The notes beneath the pieces were generated by a model. It did not search any database, was not told the origin of the DNA, and saw only the letters and a list, made by a program, of their open reading frames with translations. A program made the translations under genes and the position numbers. This document shows positions 1-8,252 of a stretch of 64,000 nt of DNA, piece after piece. The stretch lies in the NCBI GenBank assembly GCA_046482735.1, contig JAWOEL010000080.1, forward strand, positions 1-64,000. Reading direction: 5' to 3'. The DNA comes from JAQICB01 sp046482735. Its GTDB lineage: Bacteria > Bacteroidota > Bacteroidia > Bacteroidales > UBA1715. Numbering within the stretch: the stretch's first letter is position 1; every line of letters begins with the position of its first letter.

Positions 1-430
1 GCCCCATAGAGGCACACAAACCAATGCTACTAGTTTGTTTAATTTCTTTATAAATAGATAATAAGTCTTGTAAATTTGTGTCAGAAATACTTCGTCCGCT
101 TGTTACCAGCGAGTGACGATGAACGCCGTTTTTTGCATTTTCGGAAGCTTCGGCAACGGCTTTTTCTTTATCAATTAATTCATAGTTTTCAATATCTGTT
201 GTGTGATGAGCCGACTGGCTGCACCACTTACAGTTTTCGCTACACGCACCAGATTTTGCATTTGTTATGGAGCACAAATCCATTTTGTTTCCGCAAAAAT
301 GTTTTCTGATTGTGTCTGCCGCATCGTAAAGTTCTTTTTTTTCGGGGTGATGTATTAATTCCACACCGGTTTCGTATGAAATGGTTTCACCGGAAAGAAC
401 TTTTTGAGTAAGTGTTTGTATATTAATCAT
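1..430 (-). CDS. bioB: Biotin synthase, N-terminal part (runs off the window)
   Basis: Radical-SAM enzyme that inserts sulfur into dethiobiotin in the last step of biotin synthesis. The minus strand reads from an ATG at 430 through 143 codons to the window edge without a stop, so the C-terminal half lies outside. The CX3CX2C cluster motif is in GACSENCKWCSQS, with Cys63, Cys67 and Cys70 binding the 4Fe-4S cluster, followed by the family pattern HRHSLVTSGR. It starts 3 bases after the stop of the upstream dehydrogenase gene, so the two are probably co-transcribed. No other bio gene is visible. Identity is firm from the N-terminal motif; completeness cannot be judged. Confidence 0.93.
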   Translation of the reverse strand, partial: MINIQTLTQKVLSGETISYETGVELIHHPEKKELYDAADTIRKHFCGNKMDLCSITNAKSGACSENCKWCSQSAHHTTDIENYELIDKEKAVAEASENAKNGVHRHSLVTSGRSISDTNLQDLLSIYKEIKQTSSIGLCASMG

Positions 431-433
431 AAT

Positions 434-1513
434 TTATAAGTCTACATTAAATTGTTCAGCAATATTTTGTAAGTCTTCCACAACAAGCGGAAGGAGAGGA
501 ATGCCGTTTTTTAGACGTTCTTCGGTACGTAATCGTTCCTGATCTCCGGGTATTTGTACGGGTTCGTCTGCGTTAATTGGCGGACAGGCACGGAATGTTT
601 CAATCCAATTGTCCATATGCGATTTGAACTCATCTGCCGGACGGAATGCATCGATTCGCATGGCTCCCACAAAATGCCCGATTCCTTTTCCGACCGGATT
701 TTCGGCAGGATTGAGGTATGCAAGAAATGGCGGAACCCAGGGGCCGTAATTTGCACCGGACAGCACCGCAGTAAGTATGTCAACTATAGAACCTAGGCAA
801 TACCCTTTATGACTACTGTGAATTCTGTCTGAACCTAAGGGTAGGAGAGCACCTCCGTTTTTGAGTCCGAAAGCATCTTGTGTTGGATTTCCGTGTTTAT
901 CCTGAATCCACCCAAGAGGAGCATCTTCATTTTTTCGTTGTAATATTTCAAGTTTCCCCACAGCGGTAGCTGTTGATGCAAAGTCTGCCACAAAAGGAGG
1001 TTGAGTTTTTGCCGGAACAGCCATAGCAACCGGATTGGTGCCCAGCATTTTTTTATTACCGAATGTCGGAGCTGTTGTTGGTGTTGCATTTGTAAAAGCA
1101 AACCCAATCATATCATGTTCAAGAGCCATCATTGCATGAAAGCCGGCAATACCAAAATGGTTTGAGTTATGTATTGCAGCCCAGCCGGTTCCTACATTGC
1201 GTGCTTTTTCTATTGCAATATTCATTGCCTGCGGAGCAACAACCAGTCCTAATCCCTGATCTCCGTTAATTGTTGCAGTTGACGGAGTTTTATGTTCAAT
1301 TGTAATATGAGGTTTCGGATTCATGCGGTTTGCTTCCCACAAATTTATATAGCCACGCAGACGTGCAACACCGTGTGAATCCACACCTCGTAAGTCTGCC
1401 GAAATTAACACATCTGCCCCCAGTTGAGCATGTGCATCAGAATGACCGATAGCTTTAAGAACTTTGTATGTAAATTCTTTTAGTTGAGTATGTTTATATA
1501 ATTTTGTTTTCAT
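434..1513 (-). CDS. Malate/L-lactate dehydrogenase family (Ldh_2) oxidoreductase
   Basis: NAD(P)-dependent dehydrogenase of the Ldh_2 family (malate, L-lactate, sulfolactate or ureidoglycolate dehydrogenases), an unusual fold unrelated to classical MDH/LDH. Visible family features include the DSHGVARL segment near residue 45, NSNHFG near residue 117 and the glycine-rich GTNPVAMAVP stretch. The ATG at 1513 gives 359 residues, normal for the family. A longer frame to 1615 would start at TTG and add an unrelated hydrophobic stretch inside the upstream gene, so it was not chosen. Its first 20 bases overlap the end of the upstream membrane-protein gene in another frame. The substrate cannot be assigned from sequence alone. 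Confidence 0.85.
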   Translation of the reverse strand: MKTKLYKHTQLKEFTYKVLKAIGHSDAHAQLGADVLISADLRGVDSHGVARLRGYINLWEANRMNPKPHITIEHKTPSTATINGDQGLGLVVAPQAMNIAIEKARNVGTGWAAIHNSNHFGIAGFHAMMALEHDMIGFAFTNATPTTAPTFGNKKMLGTNPVAMAVPAKTQPPFVADFASTATAVGKLEILQRKNEDAPLGWIQDKHGNPTQDAFGLKNGGALLPLGSDRIHSSHKGYCLGSIVDILTAVLSGANYGPWVPPFLAYLNPAENPVGKGIGHFVGAMRIDAFRPADEFKSHMDNWIETFRACPPINADEPVQIPGDQERLRTEERLKNGIPLLPLVVEDLQNIAEQFNVDL

Positions 1514-2807
1514 TTGTACGAACGAATCTAATTTTTTGCCAATCAATAATAAGTACAAAAATACTATATAAAAATGGGAATATTGGTATTTTGTACCGAA
1601 CAATTGCACCCACAACAGGTGTTGTTATACCGATTATCCAGAGAAGAGTAATAGAAAAGAAACATGAAAACCATATGATGTTTTGTTCGTATCGTGTTGT
1701 TTTGCGATGAAAGAAGCACGCAAGAATAATGAGGATTAAGAGAAGAAAGTTTTCCAAAGCCGGAATTATAGCTATCATAGAATTGCTATTAAATATCCAG
1801 GGAAGAAATGTGGCTCTGTAAAGTGCAAATGGTGTTTCTTTAATAAAACTCATGATATCTGTTCCTAACATCCCTATGGGTATATAGCTTTGTGCATGTG
1901 CATAATATGCTGCGTCCATAATAAAATCATTTCGTTTATGAGCAAATGTTTCCAGAATAGGTATTGCATGCAGATATGTATTATTTATAATAATTCCGAT
2001 AACTATAATAAGTATTGTTATTAAATACATATAGATAACTCGTTTTTGTGTGATTTTGTGTGCAACAAAATATGCAAGAGAAGCTGGAAGGAGTGCAGCT
2101 AAAACGTAGATTTTAATATGCAACAATATATATATACCAAAGATGAGCGATATCCAGGCCCACACATGTTTATGATTTTTTATAGCGGTGATAAATCCAT
2201 AAACATAACATGCAAGTCCCAACATTACAATTGTTTCTTTGAGCATTGCCGATGTCCAAAAAAAACCGGAAGGAATTAACACTATTGAAATAAATAAAAA
2301 ATAATTTAATTTCGGATTAAAAGAACGTATTGTTTTGTATAGTAGTATATATGAAAATATTGAAATAAAACCGGCACACACATTATGAACCCAGATATTA
2401 CCGAAAGAAAATAGCATAATCAGGGCATTTATTTTTATAATTGTACGGTTATCGTTACCAAGTCCATAATCAATTTCTCTTTTCCAAAAACTAAGGGCAT
2501 TGTAGTAAGTATCTAATTCAGGATGAGAATTGGTATCATAAAACAAGAGTTTAAAGAAATGAGAAACAGAATGCTCAAGTGAGGAGTAAATGATTTTAGC
2601 ATCGTCAAAATATTTAAAAATATCAGCTTCTATTCGTACTGGATAATAGTTTGTGTATATCCAATACATTATACCTGAGGAAATAATTTTAAGAATAAAT
2701 ATTCCTGCCAGAATCCAAAAAGGAAGTTGCGTTTTTTTGAAGAATGGATGTCTGTATAGTATACAGGTAAAAAGAATAAAGTATAGTAGTGGTAGAATGA
2801 AATTCAT
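1494..2807 (-). CDS. Multi-pass membrane protein, possibly surface polysaccharide related
   Basis: A 437-residue protein with about ten hydrophobic segments, beginning directly with a membrane helix. A soluble stretch of about 70 residues (roughly 55-125, with IEADIFKYFDDAK) follows the first helices. The sequence PSGFFWTSAMLKETIVM, near the middle, resembles a segment seen in membrane proteins of polysaccharide loci (Wzy/EpsG-like polymerases and GT-C-type glycosyltransferases). That resemblance is recalled from memory and is weak evidence for function. It lies between a HAD phosphatase and an Ldh_2 dehydrogenase, and its last 20 bases overlap the latter. No glycosyltransferase or O-antigen gene is nearby, so the role is unknown. 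Confidence 0.7.
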   Translation of the reverse strand: MNFILPLLYFILFTCILYRHPFFKKTQLPFWILAGIFILKIISSGIMYWIYTNYYPVRIEADIFKYFDDAKIIYSSLEHSVSHFFKLLFYDTNSHPELDTYYNALSFWKREIDYGLGNDNRTIIKINALIMLFSFGNIWVHNVCAGFISIFSYILLYKTIRSFNPKLNYFLFISIVLIPSGFFWTSAMLKETIVMLGLACYVYGFITAIKNHKHVWAWISLIFGIYILLHIKIYVLAALLPASLAYFVAHKITQKRVIYMYLITILIIVIGIIINNTYLHAIPILETFAHKRNDFIMDAAYYAHAQSYIPIGMLGTDIMSFIKETPFALYRATFLPWIFNSNSMIAIIPALENFLLLILIILACFFHRKTTRYEQNIIWFSCFFSITLLWIIGITTPVVGAIVRYKIPIFPFLYSIFVLIIDWQKIRFVRTNENKII

Positions 2808-2825
2808 ACATAGAAGAGTATTAAA

Positions 2826-3647
2826 TTATTTTATATTATTACTTTTATGCGAAATAATATAATGTGGTATTTCTGTAATATTTTCAATAATATAATCTAT
2901 GTGTTGTGTATCCGGATGTATCATATTTTGTGTTGTTTCGCCAGATAAAACGAGAATAGTTTTAAAGTTATGCTCAGCCATCTTCATATCGGTATATAAT
3001 CTATCACCTACCATACATATATGTTCCGGTTTTGTATGTGTGTATTCACACATATACTTTGCTGCAGTTTTTTGCGGTTTTCCAAAAAAACGAGCATTTT
3101 TCCCACTTGACTTCTCTATTAATGCCGTGATAGCTCCGCAGTCCGGAATAAATTCGTTATTAGACACTGGACAAAGTATATCTTCATTTGTAGCCAAAAC
3201 AGGTATATTTTTTCGTGCATAATGATTGGCAATTTCTAGTTTATGATAATGTAAACTTGTATCAAAACCTATGACAACAGCCTCTACGAGTTTGTTTTTT
3301 TGGGAAATAATTGATATACCGGCTTTGTTTAGTTCTTGGAGCATTTCATCAGTGCCAATACACGAAATGTGTGTAATTTTATGTGAGTTTAAATATGAAA
3401 TAAGTACATCTGTTGATGAAATTATTTGGTTTTTTTTAATATAATTAAGACCTAAACGGTGTAATTTTTTTATGTAAAAATCTTTGGAATGAGATGAATT
3501 ATTGGTAAAAAAATAAAAAGGTATGTTTTGAGATTTTAAAAATAAGAAAACATGGTTCACATTACCTATCAACATATCTTCACAATAAACAGTTCCATCT
3601 AAATCAAAGACAAAACAAGATATATGAGAATGACCAAGCTGTATCAT
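2826..3647 (-). CDS. HAD-superfamily (class IIA, NagD-like) phosphatase
   Basis: Predicted sugar-phosphate or phosphoglycolate-type phosphatase of the HAD IIA group. Motif I is VFDLDGTVY with nucleophile Asp15 and Asp17; motif II is FFTNNSS near residue 48; the motif III lysine is in FFGKPQ (Lys190); motif IV is MVGDRLYTDM with Asp215 and Asp220. A capped domain containing LATNEDILCP sits between them, as in NagD. A start at 3671 is possible but lies inside the nqrF terminator, so the ATG at 3647 is preferred; it gives 273 residues and places the nucleophile near the N terminus as usual. The true substrate is unknown. Confidence 0.85.
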   Translation of the reverse strand: MIQLGHSHISCFVFDLDGTVYCEDMLIGNVNHVFLFLKSQNIPFYFFTNNSSHSKDFYIKKLHRLGLNYIKKNQIISSTDVLISYLNSHKITHISCIGTDEMLQELNKAGISIISQKNKLVEAVVIGFDTSLHYHKLEIANHYARKNIPVLATNEDILCPVSNNEFIPDCGAITALIEKSSGKNARFFGKPQKTAAKYMCEYTHTKPEHICMVGDRLYTDMKMAEHNFKTILVLSGETTQNMIHPDTQHIDYIIENITEIPHYIISHKSNNIK

Positions 3648-3654
3648 ACAAAAT

Positions 3655-3690
3655 ATAAAAAAAAGCCCCATTTTTTTTTAATGAGGCTTT
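3655..3690 (-). terminator. Intrinsic terminator of the nqr operon
   Basis: On the minus strand, arms AAAGCCTCAT (3690-3681) and ATGGGGCTTT (3671-3662) pair with one G-U, enclose an A-rich loop and run into a stretch of eight T. It starts 8 bases after the nqrF stop and overlaps an alternative start of the next gene, which favours the downstream start at 3647. Confidence 0.85.
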
Positions 3691-3698
3691 ATAAATTC

Positions 3699-4958
3699 TT
3701 ATCCGAAATCATCAAAATAAATATTTTCCCGTTCAACTCCTAAATCATGGAGCATATTTATAGCAGCGTTAGCCATTGGGCCGGGACCACACATGTAATA
3801 TTCGATATCTTCAGGAGCATCGTGTTTGCTTAAATATTCATCATAAATAACCTGATGAATAAATCCGGTGTATCCATCCCAATTATCTTCCGGTAACGGA
3901 TCACTCAATGCAATATTAAAAGTAAAATTCGGGAATTCCTCTTCAATTTTTCGGAATTCTTCCTCATAGAATATTTCCCTTTTAGAACGAGCCCCGTACC
4001 AATACGACACTTTTCTATCACTTTTTAATGTGTGGAATAAATGGAATAAATGAGAACGTAATGGAGCCATACCAGCACCACCACCAATATATAACATTTC
4101 ATTTTGAGTGTCTTGAATAAAGAATTCACCAAATGGTCCCGAAATAGTTACTTTATCGCCCGGTTTCCGAGAGAAAATATATGAAGAACATACTCCCGGA
4201 GGAACTTTTGCCCAATCATTTTTTTCTCTGTCCCATGGAGGTGTGGCAATACGTATGTTAAGCATTATAATGTTTCCTTCAGCAGGGTGATTTGCCATAG
4301 AATATGCTCTGAAAGTTTCTTCCGTATTTTTGATATGTAATCCCCAAAGTTTAAACTTATCCCATTCAGATTTAAAACGTTCATCAACTTCAATATCTTT
4401 ACCGAAATCGCATTCATATTTCGGTACATCAATTTGAATGTATCCCCCCGGTTTAAAATCAAGAGTTTCACCTTCAGGAAGTTTTACCACAAACTCTTTA
4501 ATAAACGAAGCAACATTTCTGTTCGAAACAACTTCGCATTCCATTTTCTTAACACCCAACACATCTTCAGGAACCCATATTTTCATGTCTTCCTTTACTT
4601 TTACCTGACAAGCCAGTCTCCAATCATTTGCTTGTTCTTTTTTACTAAAGAATGGTTTTTCAGTTGGCAAAATAGAACCGCCACCATCAAGCGTTTTGCA
4701 TTTACACATGCCACATGATCCACCGCCGCCACATGCAGAAGGAAGAAATATTTCCTGTCCTTGAAGAGTATTTAAAAGAGTGCTTCCCGGTTTAACTTTT
4801 ACCGGTTCCAGGTCATTAACCTGAAAAGATACTTCCCCTGAAGGAAGTAATTTAGCTTTTGCATATAATAATATTCCAACTAATAATAAAATAATTATTA
4901 GAAAGATAATAATACTTGAAATAATAACAATCCCCGCTGATGCGTCAAGAAAAATCAT
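3699..4958 (-). CDS. nqrF: Na+-translocating NADH:quinone reductase subunit F
   Basis: Electron-input subunit of Na+-NQR: takes hydride from NADH to FAD and passes electrons to a [2Fe-2S] centre. The 419 residues show an N-terminal membrane helix (about 8-32), a plant-type ferredoxin domain with Cys76, Cys82, Cys85 and Cys117 (CX5CX2CX31C), an FAD domain with RAYSMAN (Arg217-Tyr219-Ser220) and an NADH domain with YIGGGAGMAPLR and YMCGPGPM. The C terminus ends in FDDFG, as usual for NqrF. It is the last gene of the operon and is followed by a terminator. All residues expected for cofactor binding are present. Confidence 0.97.
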   Translation of the reverse strand: MIFLDASAGIVIISSIIIFLIIILLLVGILLYAKAKLLPSGEVSFQVNDLEPVKVKPGSTLLNTLQGQEIFLPSACGGGGSCGMCKCKTLDGGGSILPTEKPFFSKKEQANDWRLACQVKVKEDMKIWVPEDVLGVKKMECEVVSNRNVASFIKEFVVKLPEGETLDFKPGGYIQIDVPKYECDFGKDIEVDERFKSEWDKFKLWGLHIKNTEETFRAYSMANHPAEGNIIMLNIRIATPPWDREKNDWAKVPPGVCSSYIFSRKPGDKVTISGPFGEFFIQDTQNEMLYIGGGAGMAPLRSHLFHLFHTLKSDRKVSYWYGARSKREIFYEEEFRKIEEEFPNFTFNIALSDPLPEDNWDGYTGFIHQVIYDEYLSKHDAPEDIEYYMCGPGPMANAAINMLHDLGVERENIYFDDFG

Positions 4959-4970
4959 ATGTTTAACTTT

Positions 4971-5588
4971 TTATAATTTAATACCCATAAAACTCATAAA
5001 TGCGATACCCATTAATCCGGTAGCAATAAATGTAATTCCTAATCCTCTTAATGCAGGAGGCACATTAGAATATTGAATTTTTTCTCTGATAGCAGCAATT
5101 CCAACAATTGCTAAAAACCAACCAATGCCAGAACCAATACCAAATACTGAAGCCTCTGCAATATTATTATATTCGCGTTCTTGCATAAATAATGAACCAC
5201 CTAAAATTGCACAGTTTACAGCAATTAAGGGAAGAAAAATACCTAATGATGTATAAAGTGTAGGTGCAAATTTTTCAACTATCATTTCAACAAGTTGAAC
5301 CATTGACGCAATTACCGCAATAAACATGATAAAACTTAAGAAACTTAAATCAACGTCTTTAAAAGAAGCATCTACCCATACTAAAGCACCGCTTTCTAAA
5401 ATATATTCGTTTATAAGGTAATTTGCCGGTACTGTTATTCCCAAAACAAATATTACAGCAATACCTAAACCTGTTGATGTTTCTACAGTTTTTGAGACAG
5501 CAAGATACGAACACATACCCAAAAAGTATGCAAATATCATGTTGTCTATAAAAATGGACTTAACAAAAATGTCTAATAAATTTTCCAT
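4971..5588 (-). CDS. nqrE: Na+-NQR subunit E
   Basis: Integral membrane subunit of Na+-NQR. The 205 residues form about six transmembrane helices with no large loops. Cys26 (GMCSYLAV) and Cys125 (AVNCAILGG) match the conserved half-helix cysteines that, with those of NqrD, hold an iron centre inside the membrane in characterised enzymes. NqrE and NqrD are paralogues with inverted topology, and the matching NCxIxG motif is visible in both. The gene is 15 bases after nqrD and 12 before nqrF. Nothing unusual. Confidence 0.97.
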   Translation of the reverse strand: MENLLDIFVKSIFIDNMIFAYFLGMCSYLAVSKTVETSTGLGIAVIFVLGITVPANYLINEYILESGALVWVDASFKDVDLSFLSFIMFIAVIASMVQLVEMIVEKFAPTLYTSLGIFLPLIAVNCAILGGSLFMQEREYNNIAEASVFGIGSGIGWFLAIVGIAAIREKIQYSNVPPALRGLGITFIATGLMGIAFMSFMGIKL

Positions 5589-5603
5589 ATCTCTCTGTTA
5601 TTC

Positions 5604-6266
5604 TTAATTTTCTTCAATTAATTCTTTATTGCGTGAGCGTTGAACCCAAATAATTATACCAACAACTAATAGTGCCATTGGAGAAAGTAACATTAAGCCA
5701 TTGTTTTCATATCCCCAGTTATATAAAGCATCAGGTATTATTTGAATTTCACCTGCACCGGGTAACGTTATAGTCCCAGCACCTAAAACTTCTCGTATAA
5801 ATGCGACTATTACCAAAATTACACCGTAGCCAAGACCATTACCTATACCATCGAGTAATGAACGCCATGGTTTGTTGCCTAATGCAAAAGCTTCCAGCCG
5901 TCCCATAATTATACAGTTAGTAATAATTAGTCCGACAAAAACTGAAAGTGCTTTACTTACTTCATACGAAAATGCTTTGAGTATTAAGTCAACAATAATT
6001 ACTAATGATGCAATTACAACCAGTTGAACAATGATTCGTATTCTATCGGGAATTGTTTTTCGTAAAAGTGAGACAATAACGTTTGCCAGACCTAATACGG
6101 CGACTACTGAAATTGATAAAATTATTGCAGGTTCTAATTTTACCGTTACTGCCAGTGCAGAACAAATTCCCAGACATTGAACAGTAATAGGATTATTTCT
6201 GCCTAAAGGACCGGTTAATAATTGTATATTTTTTTTAGAAAACAATGGTTCTTTTTCTGTACTCAT
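5604..6266 (-). CDS. nqrD: Na+-NQR subunit D
   Basis: Integral membrane subunit paired with NqrE around the intramembrane iron site. The 220 residues contain about six hydrophobic helices; Cys35 in LGICSALAVT and Cys118 in ITNCIIMGR are the expected iron-ligand cysteines. The N terminus is short and soluble and the C terminus ends in a charged tail (RSRNKELIEEN). It begins 5 bases after nqrC. The length and motifs are ordinary. Confusion with RnfE/RsxE (close homologues) is excluded by the surrounding nqrA, nqrB, nqrC and nqrF genes. Confidence 0.97.
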   Translation of the reverse strand: MSTEKEPLFSKKNIQLLTGPLGRNNPITVQCLGICSALAVTVKLEPAIILSISVVAVLGLANVIVSLLRKTIPDRIRIIVQLVVIASLVIIVDLILKAFSYEVSKALSVFVGLIITNCIIMGRLEAFALGNKPWRSLLDGIGNGLGYGVILVIVAFIREVLGAGTITLPGAGEIQIIPDALYNWGYENNGLMLLSPMALLVVGIIIWVQRSRNKELIEEN

Positions 6267-6271
6267 TGGAT

Positions 6272-7003
6272 TTATTTTTTATGTGATTGCAAAAATGGTA
6301 AATATCCTTCCAGAGAATTTTGTAACATATTTGTAACGCCGTTTGATGTTATGGTACCACCTGATACCGCATCAACACCATGTGGATTGTTTGGTTTAGC
6401 TCCACCTTTTATAACTTCTATAGATTTGAATTCTCCTTGTTTATTAAAAATTTTCTTATCCGGAAACTGATTCATGAAACTTTCATTGCTAATTTCTGCA
6501 CCAAGACCGGGTGTTTCTCCTTTATGGTCAAATACGACCCCAAACACGGTTGATAAATCTTCTTTTAAAGATATATATCCCCAAATAGGCCCCCAAAGCC
6601 CTTTTCCACGAAGCGGTATAACGTATACTGTTTTTCCTTCAACCGATGCTTTGTAAAGCGGCAAATTGCGATCGCTTTCAGGTTTGCTATATACATCTTT
6701 CAAGTTTAAATCAAATGCGTATACTGTATCAATTGATTTACCTTCTTTTTTAATTATATATGGAACTGTATTTCCGTCCGGTTTAATGATAAATGATTCT
6801 GTAACATATTTATTATATAAATCCTGTACATCTTTTCCTTCATAAGGTATTTGTAATGTTGCCAGAATATTTTCTCTTTTTTCATTTTCAACGTTTGCTA
6901 TTTGCCTGTCTTTGAGTGAGTATGCAGTAAATGAGAGAACAGCTGCAACTATTACTACAAGAACAATGGCATAAATAAAAACATATGTATTACTTCGTTC
7001 CAT
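6272..7003 (-). CDS. nqrC: Na+-NQR subunit C (covalent FMN)
   Basis: Periplasm-facing subunit with one N-terminal membrane helix (about 7-30) and an FMN-binding domain. FMN is expected to be joined by a phosphoester bond to Thr217 in AVSGGTITSNG, the position of the SG(A/G)T flavinylation motif. ETPGLGAEIS (about 163-172) is the typical family signature ahead of it. At 243 residues it is slightly shorter than the Vibrio protein. The flavin transferase ApbE needed for this modification is not in the window. Confidence 0.97.
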   Translation of the reverse strand: MERSNTYVFIYAIVLVVIVAAVLSFTAYSLKDRQIANVENEKRENILATLQIPYEGKDVQDLYNKYVTESFIIKPDGNTVPYIIKKEGKSIDTVYAFDLNLKDVYSKPESDRNLPLYKASVEGKTVYVIPLRGKGLWGPIWGYISLKEDLSTVFGVVFDHKGETPGLGAEISNESFMNQFPDKKIFNKQGEFKSIEVIKGGAKPNNPHGVDAVSGGTITSNGVTNMLQNSLEGYLPFLQSHKK

Positions 7004-7035
7004 ATATATATAATTAATATATTAAATTTTCAATT

Positions 7036-8229
7036 TTATTCTATTACGATTTTCCCTCTTCGTAAACGTTTTTTTATGTTAGCTTGTATAATGTAATGAT
7101 CTATAAGTGGAGCAAAAACATTCAAAAATAGTATTGCTAACATCATGCCTTCTGGATAGGCAGGATTAACTGTTCGTATTAATATTGCAAAAACTCCAAT
7201 TAAGAAACCATATATCCATTTCCCTCTGTTTGTTTGAGATCCTGTAACGGGGTCTGTTGCCATAAACACAGCACCAAATGCAAACCCACCTATAAGTAGA
7301 TGTTCTAGTGCAGGTGTATTCATTAACACATTACCTTCCGGAGCAAAAGCATTTAATAGAGCAGCCATTAAATAGCCACCTACAAAAACAGAAATCATTA
7401 TTCGATAGCTTGCTAAACCTGTGTATAGTAGTATTGCAGCTCCTATTAATATTGCAATTACCGATGTTTCACCTACAGAACCGGCATAGTTTCCGATGAC
7501 CATATCGATCATTGATAATTTATTGTCTACAAAACCACTATAAGCTTCGGTTACAGAGTTAACTTTTTGTCCTAAAATTGTTTCTCCCGAAAATCCATCA
7601 ACAAGTAGTTCTTTGTTTTTTTCGAATCCGTTTATCCATACTGTGTTTCCTGACATATGTGCAGGATATGCGAAAAATAAAAATGCCCGAGTTAATAATG
7701 CCGGATTTACAATGTTCATACCGGTTCCTCCAAATGCTTCTTTCCCGATTAAAACAGAAAAAGCTGTAGCAACAGCAAGCATCCAAAGAGGTATATCAAC
7801 AGGAACAATTAGCGGTATAAGCATTCCGGTAACCAAAAAACCTTCATTTATTTCGTGTCCCCGTATATAAACGAAAACAAATTCGAGACCTAACCCTACT
7901 CCGTAGGAAACAATAATGAGAGGTAATACTTCAATAAAACCATGTATAAATGCGTCTAATATCGGTACAGATTCTCCAATTGACATGTAATATAAATCAC
8001 CAATATTCCACATGCCAAAAAGTAATGCGGGCAACAATGATATTACTACAATAATCATTGAGCGCTTCATGTCAATAGCATCACGAATATGACTGCCTTT
8101 TTGAGTTACCTTGTCGGGAACAAAGAAAAAAGTTTCAAAACTTTCGTATACCGGCAACCACTTTTCATATTTTCCACCTTTTTCAAATTGTGGTTTTGTT
8201 TTCTCTATTAAATTTTTTATTATTTTCAT
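7036..8229 (-). CDS. nqrB: Na+-NQR subunit B (covalent FMN, ion channel)
   Basis: Large membrane subunit that carries a covalently bound FMN and riboflavin and forms much of the Na+ path. The 397 residues contain about ten helices after a soluble N-terminal 55 residues. The flavinylation site corresponds to Thr217 in DGFSGETILG; the third position is Glu where Ala is usual (SGAT), a small departure that keeps Ser, Gly and Thr. GGTGMNIVNPALL and ATDPVTGSQTNRGKW are recognisable family segments. It lies between nqrA (23 bases) and nqrC (32 bases). Confidence 0.96.
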   Translation of the reverse strand: MKIIKNLIEKTKPQFEKGGKYEKWLPVYESFETFFFVPDKVTQKGSHIRDAIDMKRSMIIVVISLLPALLFGMWNIGDLYYMSIGESVPILDAFIHGFIEVLPLIIVSYGVGLGLEFVFVYIRGHEINEGFLVTGMLIPLIVPVDIPLWMLAVATAFSVLIGKEAFGGTGMNIVNPALLTRAFLFFAYPAHMSGNTVWINGFEKNKELLVDGFSGETILGQKVNSVTEAYSGFVDNKLSMIDMVIGNYAGSVGETSVIAILIGAAILLYTGLASYRIMISVFVGGYLMAALLNAFAPEGNVLMNTPALEHLLIGGFAFGAVFMATDPVTGSQTNRGKWIYGFLIGVFAILIRTVNPAYPEGMMLAILFLNVFAPLIDHYIIQANIKKRLRRGKIVIE

Positions 8230-8252
8230 TGAAATTATATCGATTATGAAAA

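Noticed and set aside
76..309. Plus-strand frame opposite bioB
   Set aside because: It is a shadow of the bioB frame, which carries the radical-SAM motif on the minus strand.
1514..1615. Upstream extension of the Ldh_2 gene
   Set aside because: It would begin at a TTG and encode a hydrophobic stretch that is only the neighbouring membrane gene read in another frame; the ATG at 1513 fits the family.
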